DNA of 64,000 bases from Bdellovibrionales bacterium (GTDB lineage Bacteria > Bdellovibrionota > Bdellovibrionia > Bdellovibrionales > UBA1609), in assembly GCA_016716765.1 (NCBI GenBank), contig JADJVA010000011.1, positions 1 to 64,000 on the forward strand, given 5' to 3'. The first letter of the stretch is position 1; each line of letters starts with the position of its first letter. A model generated the notes under the pieces. That model was not told the DNA's origin. It did no database searches and saw only the letters and a list, made by a program, of their open reading frames with translations. The position numbers and the translations under genes are program-made. Positions 27,127-35,899 of the stretch are shown here, piece after piece.

Positions 27127-29070
27127 TTAAGATTTAGAGAGTCCCTCAACAATCTTGGCCATCACGAGCCTCTCATGAGAAACACTGCCGATCTTGACCA
27201 GTCCGTTTTCGGGAACAAGGGAAAGCTTCTCCCTCTCTGTCATGTGAGAGGCGATCTCCTGAGCTTTAGCTGAGAGCTTGTCCTGAGCTTGGCGCTTTTC
27301 GAGATCCGCCATCTCACGCCTTCGCTTTTCGTTGTTTTCCACCTGGACCTTGAGCTCGTTGACCAGACCTTCAGAGATGTAGGCTCCAGAACGTCTGAGG
27401 ATGCCCATCAGAAAGGCAAGCTTCGATCCACGGCTGCTGATCCCTCCGACTTCCAAATCGTAAGCAAAGGCCTCCAGCGACTCCTGAACCTCTGATGCTG
27501 ATAAGGTACCCAGTTGGAAGAGCTGTTTGATCTGAGTTTGACCAAAACCGATGGCCTTCACATTCTCCGGTGTCTGAATCTGAAGCCAGTCTTCGGGGAG
27601 GTCCTGTCGCTTGGATTCAGGGCCGATAGTATTAGTAATATTCTTATTATTAATATCACTACTACTACTAGAGGACGATGTTCCCTTATTAGTTCCCTTA
27701 TTAGATCCCCAATTGCTCCCTAATTGATCCCTATTTGTAACGTTGAAGTCATCAGTCCTTTGAAGCTCCCTGTCCAACAGCATCTTTTGATACAATTCTT
27801 TTCCGATAGAGAATTGTGTGAAACCGCCTTTCCCCCTTTTCCCGCCACTTCTTAAGATGTATTGCTTTTTACAGAGTCTTTTCACAACCATTTTCAATAC
27901 TTCTGCGTTCATATTGAGTTTAGAGGTGATTTCATCGAGTGTGATCGGTCCAGTGTCAAAGCTCCCCTGTGAAAGGCATTTTAAGAAAATATAATCAATA
28001 AAACGCCTTTCATTTCCAACAAGGAGGTGAATGGAGGAGGAGAACAAAAAGAGCTGTGATTGTTCCCCTATTGTTCCCTGATTTGTTCCCTTAATAAGCC
28101 CCTTGTTGTTATCTGATTGTTCCCCTATTGCTCCCTTAATGAAGACAGCCTGTTCCCTAATTGATCCCGTATCGTTCCCCAATTGTTCCCTAATACGGGA
28201 AGGATCAGAAGATATTGCTAGCTCCTGGTAGAAAGAAGATTCAGAATATATTGTTCCCTTAATGTTCCCTAATTCATTTTGATTTTCTTCTGATTTAGAT
28301 TCCATCGCCTTCAAAAGATGTTCCCTAATTGCTCCCTTATTGGTGAAATTAGGAGGGTCTATTTTAACGGCACAAAATACTTCATTCGATTCCTCAGGAT
28401 CACTCTCAAAAACGCAGGGAACTTGTTCCCTAATTGCTCCCCTTTTGTTACCTAAATCAGAGTCAAATTTGCTGTCATTATATGTAGGTATTTCGCTAAC
28501 AATATCCTCTTTTGTTCCCTTATTGATCCCTAATTGTTCCCCAATATCAGTCGGCCGAAGGGGTGGCCTAAGAGACTGATCATTTTCTTCATCGTTTAAG
28601 TTCACATTACATGCATTATTGTTCCCTAATTGCTCCCCAATTGATCTAAATGAACCACTTTGCCCTAAATGACACGAACTAAAATCTGTTCCCTTATTGT
28701 TCCCTAAAATATTTCTAGCTCCAAAATCCTCTAAATTGAAACTGCCCACGTCAGTGGCAGCAATGGCGTCTTCACTCAACAGTGGATCGTTTAGAGCGTT
28801 ATGGGCCATTTCAATTATGTCGCCTATGGGAAATTTTTCGCGAAGTTCAGAATTCTTTGAATTATTAGGTTGGTCTTTAATTCCTATACCAAGATGTTGC
28901 TTTTCGGCTTTATCATAATTTTCCCTAATTTTCCGCTGTTCTTCAGTTGAAAGTTTGCTCTTAGCCTCAACAAAAAAATTTGATGACTCGGATTCAAATT
29001 CTTCAAATACATCCAGCGCAGAGACCTTATTTTTAGTGCTTCGCTTTCGAAGTTTTCGCTTATTTTTCAT
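27127..29070 (-). CDS. ParA-partner winged-helix protein with repeat-rich middle
   Basis: 647 aa, starting 7 nt after the parA stop. The N-terminal part is basic and polar. Residues about 115-350 are built of recurring GNNKGT and REQLGN-type motifs. Residues about 355-450 form a winged helix (ITLDEITSKLNMNAEVLKMV, then KKQYILRSGGKRGKGGF). A helical C terminus ends in ERLVMAKIVEGLSKS. Position after ParA suggests a centromere-binding partner, with a replication initiator as the alternative. The repeat motifs are the translation of an 11-bp DNA repeat (see separate entry). A run of seven Ser lies at about residues 472-478. Confidence 0.6.
   Translation of the reverse strand: MKNKRKLRKRSTKNKVSALDVFEEFESESSNFFVEAKSKLSTEEQRKIRENYDKAEKQHLGIGIKDQPNNSKNSELREKFPIGDIIEMAHNALNDPLLSEDAIAATDVGSFNLEDFGARNILGNNKGTDFSSCHLGQSGSFRSIGEQLGNNNACNVNLNDEENDQSLRPPLRPTDIGEQLGINKGTKEDIVSEIPTYNDSKFDSDLGNKRGAIREQVPCVFESDPEESNEVFCAVKIDPPNFTNKGAIREHLLKAMESKSEENQNELGNIKGTIYSESSFYQELAISSDPSRIREQLGNDTGSIREQAVFIKGAIGEQSDNNKGLIKGTNQGTIGEQSQLFLFSSSIHLLVGNERRFIDYIFLKCLSQGSFDTGPITLDEITSKLNMNAEVLKMVVKRLCKKQYILRSGGKRGKGGFTQFSIGKELYQKMLLDRELQRTDDFNVTNRDQLGSNWGSNKGTNKGTSSSSSSSDINNKNITNTIGPESKRQDLPEDWLQIQTPENVKAIGFGQTQIKQLFQLGTLSASEVQESLEAFAYDLEVGGISSRGSKLAFLMGILRRSGAYISEGLVNELKVQVENNEKRRREMADLEKRQAQDKLSAKAQEIASHMTEREKLSLVPENGLVKIGSVSHERLVMAKIVEGLSKS
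27681..28710. repeat. Array of about 27 degenerate 11-bp repeats inside the gene
   Basis: The plus-strand consensus is TTCCCTAATTG, with variants TTCCCTTATTG, CTCCCTAATTG, ATCCCTAATTG and TTCCCCAATTG. Copies come in runs of two to five spaced 11 (rarely 12) bp, for example at 27681-27735, 28063-28096, 28153-28196, 28513-28545 and 28617-28640. Because 11 is not a multiple of 3, successive copies are read in different frames, yielding two alternating peptide motifs. This points to selection on the DNA, as expected for iterons or a centromere. Confidence 0.75.
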
Positions 29071-29077
29071 TTAATCC

Positions 29078-29953
29078 TCAAACATCCACTTCAGAGAAAC
29101 GTCGAGTTTCTCGGTTGAAGTGGGCGATCGGGTCGCGACGCTTGATCTTTTCAATTTGTTCAATTATCTCTCGAGCCAACATTCCATAATCTTCTGATGC
29201 ATTCGATTTTGGAAATGCCTCAGAGAGTAGTTTCCTTTTTACCTGAGCAGTTCTCACTTTGGAATCCACTCTTATTGGATCAAAAATCACACCGCCATTT
29301 AACAAATCAGACTGCTCAAGTCTTTCGAGGTCCTCAATTATATCTAGATCAATGTTTCGTCTTTGATCTACCTGAGTCGGAACTACTCCCAGAACTGACC
29401 CAATTGGATTCGGTCTGGCTTTCTTTTTCTCTTCGTCCTCGTAACTTTGTAAGAGATTAATAAGATTTTTTACGCCAACCAGGCTAAGCAAATCTGGCGT
29501 TGCTGGTATCAGAACATAATCGACGAAGGTTGCAATGTTAGTGGTTATCAGGGAAAGAGACGGGGGCGAATCAACCAAAATAAAATCAAATCCTTCAAGA
29601 TTCTCAAATCTTTTTCGCATCAAATATTCTGATTCAGGTACAGTTCTGAACTCCGTAGCGAAATCAGCTAGCGCTCTTCCCCCGGAGATCATAACACTTA
29701 GGTTAGGGCGAACTTCATGGAAAAGTTTTGAAGGATCAAGTCCCTCTCTTAAAACAGCAGACAACCCGCCTTCCGAGTCCTTAATCTTCAACCGAAAAAT
29801 AGTTTTAATGTTTGACTGGTCATCAGCATCGATTATCAAAGCTTTGGAATTTGGATACAAATTAAGCAGCGCATCAGCGAGACAAACAGTCGTTGTGGTT
29901 TTGCCTGCTCCACCTTTGTTTATTAGAACTCCTATTTTAATTGGTTTTTTCAT
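29078..29953 (-). CDS. parA: ParA/Soj-type partition ATPase
   Basis: 291 aa. Deviant Walker A KGGAGKTTTTVCLADAL (residues about 13-29), Walker A' LIIDADDQSN, and Walker B FDFILVDSPPSL are all present, as in small ParA proteins without an N-terminal HTH. It drives segregation of plasmids or maintenance of integrative elements together with a centromere-binding partner, here presumably the next gene. The C terminus ends in charged residues. No obvious operator in the 127 bp upstream, which is AT-rich. Confidence 0.88.
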   Translation of the reverse strand: MKKPIKIGVLINKGGAGKTTTTVCLADALLNLYPNSKALIIDADDQSNIKTIFRLKIKDSEGGLSAVLREGLDPSKLFHEVRPNLSVMISGGRALADFATEFRTVPESEYLMRKRFENLEGFDFILVDSPPSLSLITTNIATFVDYVLIPATPDLLSLVGVKNLINLLQSYEDEEKKKARPNPIGSVLGVVPTQVDQRRNIDLDIIEDLERLEQSDLLNGGVIFDPIRVDSKVRTAQVKRKLLSEAFPKSNASEDYGMLAREIIEQIEKIKRRDPIAHFNRETRRFSEVDV

Positions 29954-30080
29954 TTTCGCTGCCCTTCCGTTTAATCTACTCTGTTAGAAAGTGAAAAATT
30001 TTTTGTATGCACTCAGTCGTTATAATACTTTAAAATTAAGGTTTTAGGTTTGTAAAGTTTTTTCTTGTTTGGTCCAGTTC

Positions 30081-31196
30081 TCATTTTTTTGATATCTCAG
30101 TTAGTTGTACCGATACATCCACCAACCGCGAAATCTTCAACACCTGTCCTTGTCCGAGCTGTCGGATTTGATTTGGGTGAACGACAAATTCCTCAGTGTC
30201 CCTGACTGACTTTTCACCGGTATTTTGATCCCAAAGTAGTCCTTGTTTATAACGCACCGTTGATTTTTGTATGCTTCGAGTTCCGGCCATGGAGGCAAAG
30301 TACTCGGCGTCATCGGGGCTGTCGGTTCCGAAAATCAGTTTGGTATTGCAGTTTCTTTCTAATTGATCACAAAAAGTGGGGGAGACTTTCATGAGATCCC
30401 CTCGGGATTGGTGGGCCACCATGATTCCAAGTTTTGCTCCTCTGGCTCTATTGAGAAGATCGATGAAATTGTCTGTGGCAAAGCTTGCGAATTCATCGAC
30501 GATTAATAGACAGGGTTTTCGATCTTTTTCAGGGACCTCGTCATAGATTTGACCTACGGATCTGATGAGATCTTGAAGAACTAATTTTCCAAGTTGTGTG
30601 CAAGAGGCTTTGTCGGCCATGGAGTTGAGAAGAAAGTAGGTGATTTTGCCTTGTTTGATGGTCTCTTTCAGATCAATGGCTGAAGGGGAGAGAGATTCCT
30701 TTCCGATGAGTGGGCCGGCCGAGGATCTATATATATTGATAAGATCGGAGAGGAGTCCTGATACTTGCCGCAACCCGTCTTTTTCTCGTAGGGACTCAGC
30801 TCTATTTCTCAGAGTTTCTTTTGTTTCATTGTCCAAAAAATCGGAGACGGCCAAGGTTTCAAGTTCATCAGGATTAGAGAGATAGTGAGCCAAATCTGAG
30901 AGAGTGAAGGGAACACCTCCCTGATCTCTGATTTGACAAAGAGCTAAGAGAAGATCTGAGAGAGCTCGGGAGGCGGTTTTCTTATAATATTCTTCAGACC
31001 AATCGAGTGAGTTCATGATCTGAGAAAGAATTTCCTGAGGTGTGCCGTGTTTGATGGGATTGTAGGGTTTTGAAATTTTATGCTGAGTGAGACAGAAGAA
31101 TTCGAGATTTTGCAATCGATCGGATCTTAGGGCTTCATTTCTAATCCATTGGATCGTATCAAAGTCGGCTTTGAGATCGACAAAGATGATGCCCAT
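30081..31196 (-). CDS. Type IV coupling protein (VirD4/TraD-like), C-terminal part
   Basis: 371 codons carrying the motor half of the coupling ATPase that brings the relaxosome to the secretion channel. Visible: GIIFVDLKADFD just after the Walker A region, Walker B CLLIVDEFASFAT, the sensor-like LGIMVAHQSRGDL, and the C-terminal TKLIFGTDSPDDAEYF. The Walker A itself (LIGGSGAGKTTLIQV) is encoded at about 31230-31280 in a different frame. The join is at the seven-base run 31196-31202, where one more base, or -1 slippage on A AAA AAA, restores the frame. Confidence 0.8.
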   Translation of the reverse strand: MGIIFVDLKADFDTIQWIRNEALRSDRLQNLEFFCLTQHKISKPYNPIKHGTPQEILSQIMNSLDWSEEYYKKTASRALSDLLLALCQIRDQGGVPFTLSDLAHYLSNPDELETLAVSDFLDNETKETLRNRAESLREKDGLRQVSGLLSDLINIYRSSAGPLIGKESLSPSAIDLKETIKQGKITYFLLNSMADKASCTQLGKLVLQDLIRSVGQIYDEVPEKDRKPCLLIVDEFASFATDNFIDLLNRARGAKLGIMVAHQSRGDLMKVSPTFCDQLERNCNTKLIFGTDSPDDAEYFASMAGTRSIQKSTVRYKQGLLWDQNTGEKSVRDTEEFVVHPNQIRQLGQGQVLKISRLVDVSVQLTEISKK

Positions 31197-31296
31197 TTTT
31201 TTGGTATCAGACTTTTGAGAATGACCTGAATCAGGGTTGTTTTTCCAGCACCACTGCCACCGATGAGCTGAACATGATAATTGAGATTGGCCTTGG

Positions 31297-32049
31297 TTAA
31301 ATAGACAGGCTCATTTTGTTTCCAATTTTATGACCGATCAGAATTTCGTCCTCAAGAGGGGTCCGATCCTCTGAAGCCTTAAGAATGGCTTTCGCCAAAA
31401 CGGGAGACATGTGGAGAATGGAGACTCCTAAAAGTGGGAAAAGGAAATAGGGGAGAGCTGCGGCCTGAATCATGGGAGCGACGTCTGAGAATTGTTCAAA
31501 AACGCCTGACAAGATAAATAGACCTGAAACTCCTACCTTCAAAAAACTCTCCCTTTGAAGAGTGTCCAGCTTTAAGGACCTCAAGAAAACAGAATTGAGA
31601 AGTGGCTTTAAGAACTGAAAAAAAGCATCGGCCAAAGGGGCCATGAGGTTTTTCGACAGTGCCCCTCTCAAAAAGGTGTTGAGGAAGAGAAATCCAAATT
31701 GTGACAAAAGACCTATGAGAAAGATCTTGAACAAGTAGAGCTGGACATCAACTGTGGAGAAGGACTTCAATTTGAGGAATTTTTTGATCCATGTGAAAAA
31801 TGGTCCTGTCTCAATCCAGTTGTTATAAGACGAGGCTCCCCAGTGGAAGAGATCTATTCCCCACTGATACTCAAAGATCCCCCAGTAGATGTGACCATGC
31901 GTTGGAAACCCAAAGATGAAAATCACGAGTGATAAGGGGACCATGAAGTTGGCAAAAAAGATGAAGCACTTTACCCGTATGGATTTTTGAAGTCCCCAGG
32001 CTCCAGTTAAAACCAGGCCAAAAAAAAGGCCTAAGAGAACCATGGGCAA
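31297..32049 (-). CDS. Type IV coupling protein, N-terminal membrane part
   Basis: 250 codons of the same gene. Several hydrophobic segments (VLLGLFFGLVLTGAWGL, FFANFMVPLSLVIFIFGF, LFKIFLIGLLSQFGFLFL, FLKVGVSGLFILSGVF) form the membrane anchor, longer than in classical VirD4. It ends LIGHKIGNK before a shift at the four-A run 31314-31317, after which NEPVYLTKANLNYHVQ leads into Walker A. The true start is probably ATG 32132 (MNENDQNGVLIVSG), two bases after the upstream gene, joined through a third shift at 32066-32068. Whole gene 30081-32132, about 683 aa. Confidence 0.72.
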   Translation of the reverse strand: MPMVLLGLFFGLVLTGAWGLQKSIRVKCFIFFANFMVPLSLVIFIFGFPTHGHIYWGIFEYQWGIDLFHWGASSYNNWIETGPFFTWIKKFLKLKSFSTVDVQLYLFKIFLIGLLSQFGFLFLNTFLRGALSKNLMAPLADAFFQFLKPLLNSVFLRSLKLDTLQRESFLKVGVSGLFILSGVFEQFSDVAPMIQAAALPYFLFPLLGVSILHMSPVLAKAILKASEDRTPLEDEILIGHKIGNKMSLSI

Positions 32050-32133
32050 GAGTTTGGCTACTTTTAAAGAAGAAGAACTCCACCCAAACTGCCTGAGACA
32101 ATGAGAACTCCATTTTGATCGTTTTCATTCATC

Positions 32134-32874
32134 CTATTTTTTGAGGACATGCTGAAGCTCCCTTTGATTAAAAATCTCCCCTATCCACTGAACCTCAGAT
32201 TTGAGTCCCTGAGTCATTGTCTTGTAGCTCTCTGCAACAATTTGAGAGGTGCAGACGATGTGAAGTTGATGGTAGTGAGCGGGGAGGTAGGTCAATAGCC
32301 CCTTGATTTGCGAGACTCTGGTTTTTCTCTGAGAGGGAGATTTTGGATAGTGCTCCATTTCAAAGATCACGTTTTTTTCGGATGAGTTTGAGTAGACGCC
32401 GTCAGGGATAAAGACCTTCATTTTACTCATCAAGGTCATTCTCTGAATAGGAAGGTCTTCGCTGATGAGCCGTCTTTCGGATCTCCAAAAACTGGCTATC
32501 GAGAGTTGTTCGAGTTTCACTCTGGTCCAGGCGACAAGGGATGAGTGATTTACATTGAATGAAAATTGAGCTGTTGGTTTGAGCTGGCGGACTTCCGGTC
32601 GGTACCACTTAAGAGCTGAGACCCCGATGGGCGTTGTTCGATAGAAGAGATTTTTCTTTCCAAAAACAATGGCTTCGATAAGTCCATTAGTTCTGAGGCG
32701 ATTGATGCGAGTTCTTGAATTTTTGAGTTTCGTCTCCCAGCAGTCCTGTCCCCAGAAGGCAAAGGCCAAAGGCTCAACTCCCAGGGGCCCCATTTCATTT
32801 AAGAACTCAAGCAGATGAAGATCTCTTTTTGTCAGCGACATGGGCTCTTTAAAAAATCTCTCTGGCGACTTCAT
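32134..32874 (-). CDS. Replic_Relax-type protein (winged helix plus nuclease-like)
   Basis: 246 aa. The N terminus is a winged helix (LTKRDLHLLEFLNEMGPLGV) followed by a region resembling the replication-relaxation family (Replic_Relax, PF13814): FYRTTPIGVSAL, VNHSSLVAWTRVKLE, FIPDGVY and VIFEMEHYPKS. The last two resemble a PD...E-type nuclease core. Members occur on plasmids and conjugative elements as putative relaxases or replication proteins. It is between the hairpin cluster and the coupling protein, as expected for a relaxosome component. Confidence 0.65.
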   Translation of the reverse strand: MKSPERFFKEPMSLTKRDLHLLEFLNEMGPLGVEPLAFAFWGQDCWETKLKNSRTRINRLRTNGLIEAIVFGKKNLFYRTTPIGVSALKWYRPEVRQLKPTAQFSFNVNHSSLVAWTRVKLEQLSIASFWRSERRLISEDLPIQRMTLMSKMKVFIPDGVYSNSSEKNVIFEMEHYPKSPSQRKTRVSQIKGLLTYLPAHYHQLHIVCTSQIVAESYKTMTQGLKSEVQWIGEIFNQRELQHVLKK

Positions 32875-33419
32875 GTTTTCTCCCGTGTTTCATTTCCTAT
32901 ATTGGCTTCAAAAATAATCTTCATTTCTCTGACCCCACCCCCTGTTATTATTCCAATCTTTTGGACCTTTCCGAATGGCTCGGGCGTTCTCAAGACCACC
33001 CGACCCCAATTACTCGTTGGGGGTGGGTGGTCTTGAGATTGGCGAAAGCCAAAGTCCGAGCCAAGAACACATTTCAAATCAATAGGATATGGATTTGAGG
33101 GGGGAGTTTTAGGTTGGGTATTGCCCCGATATTTTTGAAGCTCAAAAACCCAACCTAAAACCCAAGGATAAACGTGAGGAGAGCCAAAGATTCTTTGAAA
33201 AGGAGCTTGGATTTTTCTCGCTACATTGGCACTCGTTTGCTCAAAATCTACGACAACAAGTTCTTCCTTTTTTTGCGGCTTCAGCTTCAACTGACTTTGA
33301 CTCTCTCTCGGGTGTACCGCGACCGGAACCGTTCGTCGGGGGTGGCGCGATATACCCACACCCCAACGGTACAAGTCGCGGTGTGGGTAAGAAAAAGAGT
33401 ACTCAAATTTCATAATCAC
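32871..33419 (-). CDS. Open frame of 182 aa over the hairpin cluster, coding status uncertain
   Basis: It overlaps the gene on each side by ATGA, which argues for real translation. Yet the product is Pro-rich and irregular (TQPKTPPSNPYPIDLK, SQDHPPPTSNWGRVV) and the DNA is occupied by large inverted repeats. No family is recognised. Either it is a small transfer protein whose gene also contains oriT, or the frame is open by chance. Confidence 0.4.
   Translation of the reverse strand: MIMKFEYSFSYPHRDLYRWGVGISRHPRRTVPVAVHPRESQSQLKLKPQKKEELVVVDFEQTSANVARKIQAPFQRIFGSPHVYPWVLGWVFELQKYRGNTQPKTPPSNPYPIDLKCVLGSDFGFRQSQDHPPPTSNWGRVVLRTPEPFGKVQKIGIITGGGVREMKIIFEANIGNETREKT
32988..33382. other. Cluster of large inverted repeats, candidate origin of transfer
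   Basis: Four structures lie within 400 bp. First, 22-nt arms at 32988-33009 and 33017-33038 match at 20 positions, with a 7-nt loop. Second, TTGGC-GAAA-GCCAA at 33039-33052. Third, perfect 13-nt arms at 33107-33119 and 33148-33160. Fourth, an imperfect pairing of ACCGCGAC at 33316-33323 with GTCGCGGT at 33375-33382, with matching blocks between. The site is beside relaxosome-type and coupling-protein genes. oriT is the natural inference; the nick site is not identified. Confidence 0.5.
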
Positions 33420-33736
33420 TCGCCGTGTTTTCTTAAGATAATTTCTGGAGCATTGTGGTGGTCTTTGTTTTCTATCAATCTCGATCTGGGAGGAGAGGAC
33501 TTCACCAATCCCAGAAGTTTTCCTCTGACCTCGGGATCTGAAATGGCCTTGCCGATCAAAAAGGATTCCTCGGCATAACGGTTAATGAGATTCCACCAGG
33601 CCTCATCTTTTTCTCTTAAAATAAGATGAGAGATAACTTTGGTCCAATCAGAGCTCCTCAGTCCCATGCCTTTTGCATGCTCCTTGAAGGACTTGATTCG
33701 ACTTGCAGCTTCGGAATTTATTTTGATGACGGACAT
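33416..33736 (-). CDS. Small protein, possible relaxosome accessory factor
   Basis: 106 aa, mostly helical. It opens SVIKINSEAASRIKSFKEHA and contains WTKVISHLILREKDEAWWNL. No clear family. It lies directly after virB10 and overlaps the next frame by 4 nt, next to the hairpin cluster. A DNA-binding nicking-accessory role (MobC-like) would fit the place but is not shown by sequence. Confidence 0.5.
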   Translation of the reverse strand: MSVIKINSEAASRIKSFKEHAKGMGLRSSDWTKVISHLILREKDEAWWNLINRYAEESFLIGKAISDPEVRGKLLGLVKSSPPRSRLIENKDHHNAPEIILRKHGE

Positions 33737-33763
33737 TTTCGACTCCTCTTGTTAATTGTTTGG

Positions 33764-34660
33764 TTAATTTTCGATGGCAGGGGCAAGAACGAGAACTTTG
33801 ATTTCAAAGGGACCTTTTAGTTCTGAGAACTCAGGAAACTTTTTAAGCTTTTCTCGAAACCTCTCAGCTGAGCTCATGGCACTTTGGCTGAGCGCTTTTT
33901 TTGTTGAGGAGTTAATGGAGGTGTCCTCAATGGTTCCCCCAAAGGGAGTCAGATATTTTGGAACCTGAGCGTCAAAGTAGGCCGCCATAAAAGTTGAGAT
34001 AAAGTCGCCCGCAAAATACTTGGCTTCTTTTGAATGATGAATGCCCTCAAAGCCAGGTGTGCCGAGCTCTGTTAAGGCCGTACCTTTGAAGGAAAAAGCT
34101 TGGGCCTTGGATCTGGGAGAGAGCATTTCAAAATCAATGAACACTCGATTTGAGTTGGGCTCAAGACGGGAGAAGCCAACGAGTCTTGATTGGGTTAGGT
34201 GGCCTGAGGTAATCCGGGCCACAACCGGAGCTTTTTCATCGGGGAAAGCAATGACGGAGTGCTCAACTTGAGCCGATAAAATATCCCCAGGCCTTATAGT
34301 TTTGAGAGTCTCCTTTACTGAGTCCATGGGAACAACAATGGAACTCTCAGTGTCTTTTGATTTTTGGGAATTTATTGCCAAATAATATTGGGGAAGATTG
34401 GATCTGACACCTTGATAAGGGGCAGCTTTCGTTTTGACTTCGATCTTGGCTCGGCTCTTCTTGGTATTGGGACCCGTGGTTTCAGTAACTGAAGGCATCT
34501 TTCCTTTTGAAGAGGGATTTTCAATTGTCTCGAAATCATCGACAGATTCCTTAACTGATTCTGGCTCATTGAGTAAAGAATGCCCGTCGAGGATGTGATC
34601 TGAGGCCAAGCAGTTGAGCTGAAAGTAGTGATTGAGAATCAGAAATAGAATTAGCTTCAT
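33764..34660 (-). CDS. virB10: VirB10/TraB-like channel scaffold protein
   Basis: 298 aa. A signal-like or anchor N terminus (LILFLILNHYFQLNCLAS), a Pro/Ser/Lys-rich linker, then the VirB10-type C domain: IRPGDILSAQVEHSVIAF, PVVARITSGHLTQSRLVG and SNRVFIDFEMLSP. This family forms the outer-membrane-complex barrel and spans the periplasm. It is shorter than VirB10 of A. tumefaciens and lacks a clear inner-membrane helix with cytoplasmic tail. It overlaps the upstream gene by ATGA. Confidence 0.78.
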   Translation of the reverse strand: MKLILFLILNHYFQLNCLASDHILDGHSLLNEPESVKESVDDFETIENPSSKGKMPSVTETTGPNTKKSRAKIEVKTKAAPYQGVRSNLPQYYLAINSQKSKDTESSIVVPMDSVKETLKTIRPGDILSAQVEHSVIAFPDEKAPVVARITSGHLTQSRLVGFSRLEPNSNRVFIDFEMLSPRSKAQAFSFKGTALTELGTPGFEGIHHSKEAKYFAGDFISTFMAAYFDAQVPKYLTPFGGTIEDTSINSSTKKALSQSAMSSAERFREKLKKFPEFSELKGPFEIKVLVLAPAIEN

Positions 34661-35310
34661 TTTTTGTCTCCCGAATCTGGAGCTTCGACCTGGGTGGGGG
34701 CGGGGGGCCGAGTCTTGGGGTTTGATGAGGTATCAGTTGAGGGCGGATTCGAAGGGATGCGGTCTATTCTCTTTGCAGTTCTTTTTAAGATCTCAATAAG
34801 AGAGGGAGTTTTTGGGAAATCTTTCTGGTTCTGACTTTGGAGAGGACTTTCTTTTGGACTCTCCTTAAGGTATGCGGAGCTTTTCCCTGTCTGATCGGAG
34901 ACTGTTTCGGTGAAGGTGGGTCCTTTGACCGCTCCCAGAATTTTGATCACATCTTGATGAAGTTTTTGGTTTGCAATGACGTCAAAGACAAAAAGCCCAT
35001 GGGAGCATCGAACGATCAAGTTGGTCGGATCAACCAAATTTGTCCTGGCTGATAAGACGAGTTCAGATTTTAGAGTTTTTGAGACCTGAACTTCAAGGCT
35101 TGATTTTAACCCCACCTTGGCTTCATCAATATCGCAGGGAAATTGAATGACACTGGAGAGCCCGGGCTTGATGTAGATCAGGCCTACTTGAGAGCGATCG
35201 AAGAACTGAGATGATATCCGGGTTTGGGCCCTAGTGAAAAAACAGGGAAAAAAGCCTACAAAAACACTCAAAGTACACACTAAAAAGCAGGGAAAAAGGG
35301 CCATAATCAT
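34657..35310 (-). CDS. VirB9/TraK-like secreted core-complex protein
   Basis: 217 aa with an N-terminal signal peptide (FPCFLVCTLSVFVGFFPCFF). The following 90 residues fit the strand-rich N-terminal domain of TraK/VirB9 proteins (SQVGLIYIKPGLSSVIQFPC, NLIVRCSHGLFVFDV). A Pro/Ser-rich tail completes it. Position between the VirB8-like and VirB10-like genes, in the F-type order traE-traK-traB, supports the call more than sequence does. Confidence 0.6.
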   Translation of the reverse strand: MIMALFPCFLVCTLSVFVGFFPCFFTRAQTRISSQFFDRSQVGLIYIKPGLSSVIQFPCDIDEAKVGLKSSLEVQVSKTLKSELVLSARTNLVDPTNLIVRCSHGLFVFDVIANQKLHQDVIKILGAVKGPTFTETVSDQTGKSSAYLKESPKESPLQSQNQKDFPKTPSLIEILKRTAKRIDRIPSNPPSTDTSSNPKTRPPAPTQVEAPDSGDKK

Positions 35311-35858
35311 AGTTTTTCCTCCCGAAGTTCTGTGATCTCCATGCCCCAGGGGTTGCCTTCAGTCCTCTCGATTCGCTGGAGCTTGAGAATTACTTTCACC
35401 TGAAAGCTCTCGGTCTGAAGGCGGGATTTTTGCTCTATTTGCAAAAGAGCTTGAAAGTGCTCCTTATCGACTTGGTTGAGACCTCGAAGTCTTGAGCTTT
35501 GCACAAGGCCTGATTTTTCAACGGCCAATTTTAACCTCTGGATATTTTCTCCCTCACTTTTCCAAAGACTCTCAGACATGAGATTTGTGGCCTCGCCCAC
35601 GTTTTGATTGAAATCGAGTGGGGTGAAGTTGTAGGCCTTTGAGAAATAGTGCTTCAAGAAAGAAGTGAGCTCTGTCTTAAAGAGAGGATCGTCTTGGCTT
35701 GTGATGATTCTGGTGCCGTTGGCATCAATACCGATCAGGAGGGTTTTGCCCTGATTTTTGACTGCTTGAAAAGTCGCAAAGCAAGCCCAAGATGTGAGGG
35801 CTAAAAAGAGAAGGCTTTTCAGAATTTGTGGCTTTAGTATTTCAAATGCCAATTTCAT
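35307..35858 (-). CDS. VirB8/TraE-like inner-membrane protein
   Basis: 183 aa: a short cytoplasmic start, one transmembrane helix (LKSLLFLALTSWACFATFQAV) and a periplasmic domain of about 150 residues, the layout of TraE/VirB8 assembly factors. FLKHYFSKAYNFTPLDFNQN fits the family's conserved helical region. It overlaps the VirB9-like gene by 4 nt. Confidence 0.65.
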   Translation of the reverse strand: MKLAFEILKPQILKSLLFLALTSWACFATFQAVKNQGKTLLIGIDANGTRIITSQDDPLFKTELTSFLKHYFSKAYNFTPLDFNQNVGEATNLMSESLWKSEGENIQRLKLAVEKSGLVQSSRLRGLNQVDKEHFQALLQIEQKSRLQTESFQVKVILKLQRIERTEGNPWGMEITELREEKL

Positions 35859-35899
35859 AGGGAAACTCCAGAGGTCTTAAAGATTGGAACGTTCATTTT

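Noticed and set aside
27681..28710. CRISPR array
   Set aside because: Repeats are only 11 bp, directly adjacent with no spacers of constant length, and lie inside a coding frame; no cas genes are nearby.
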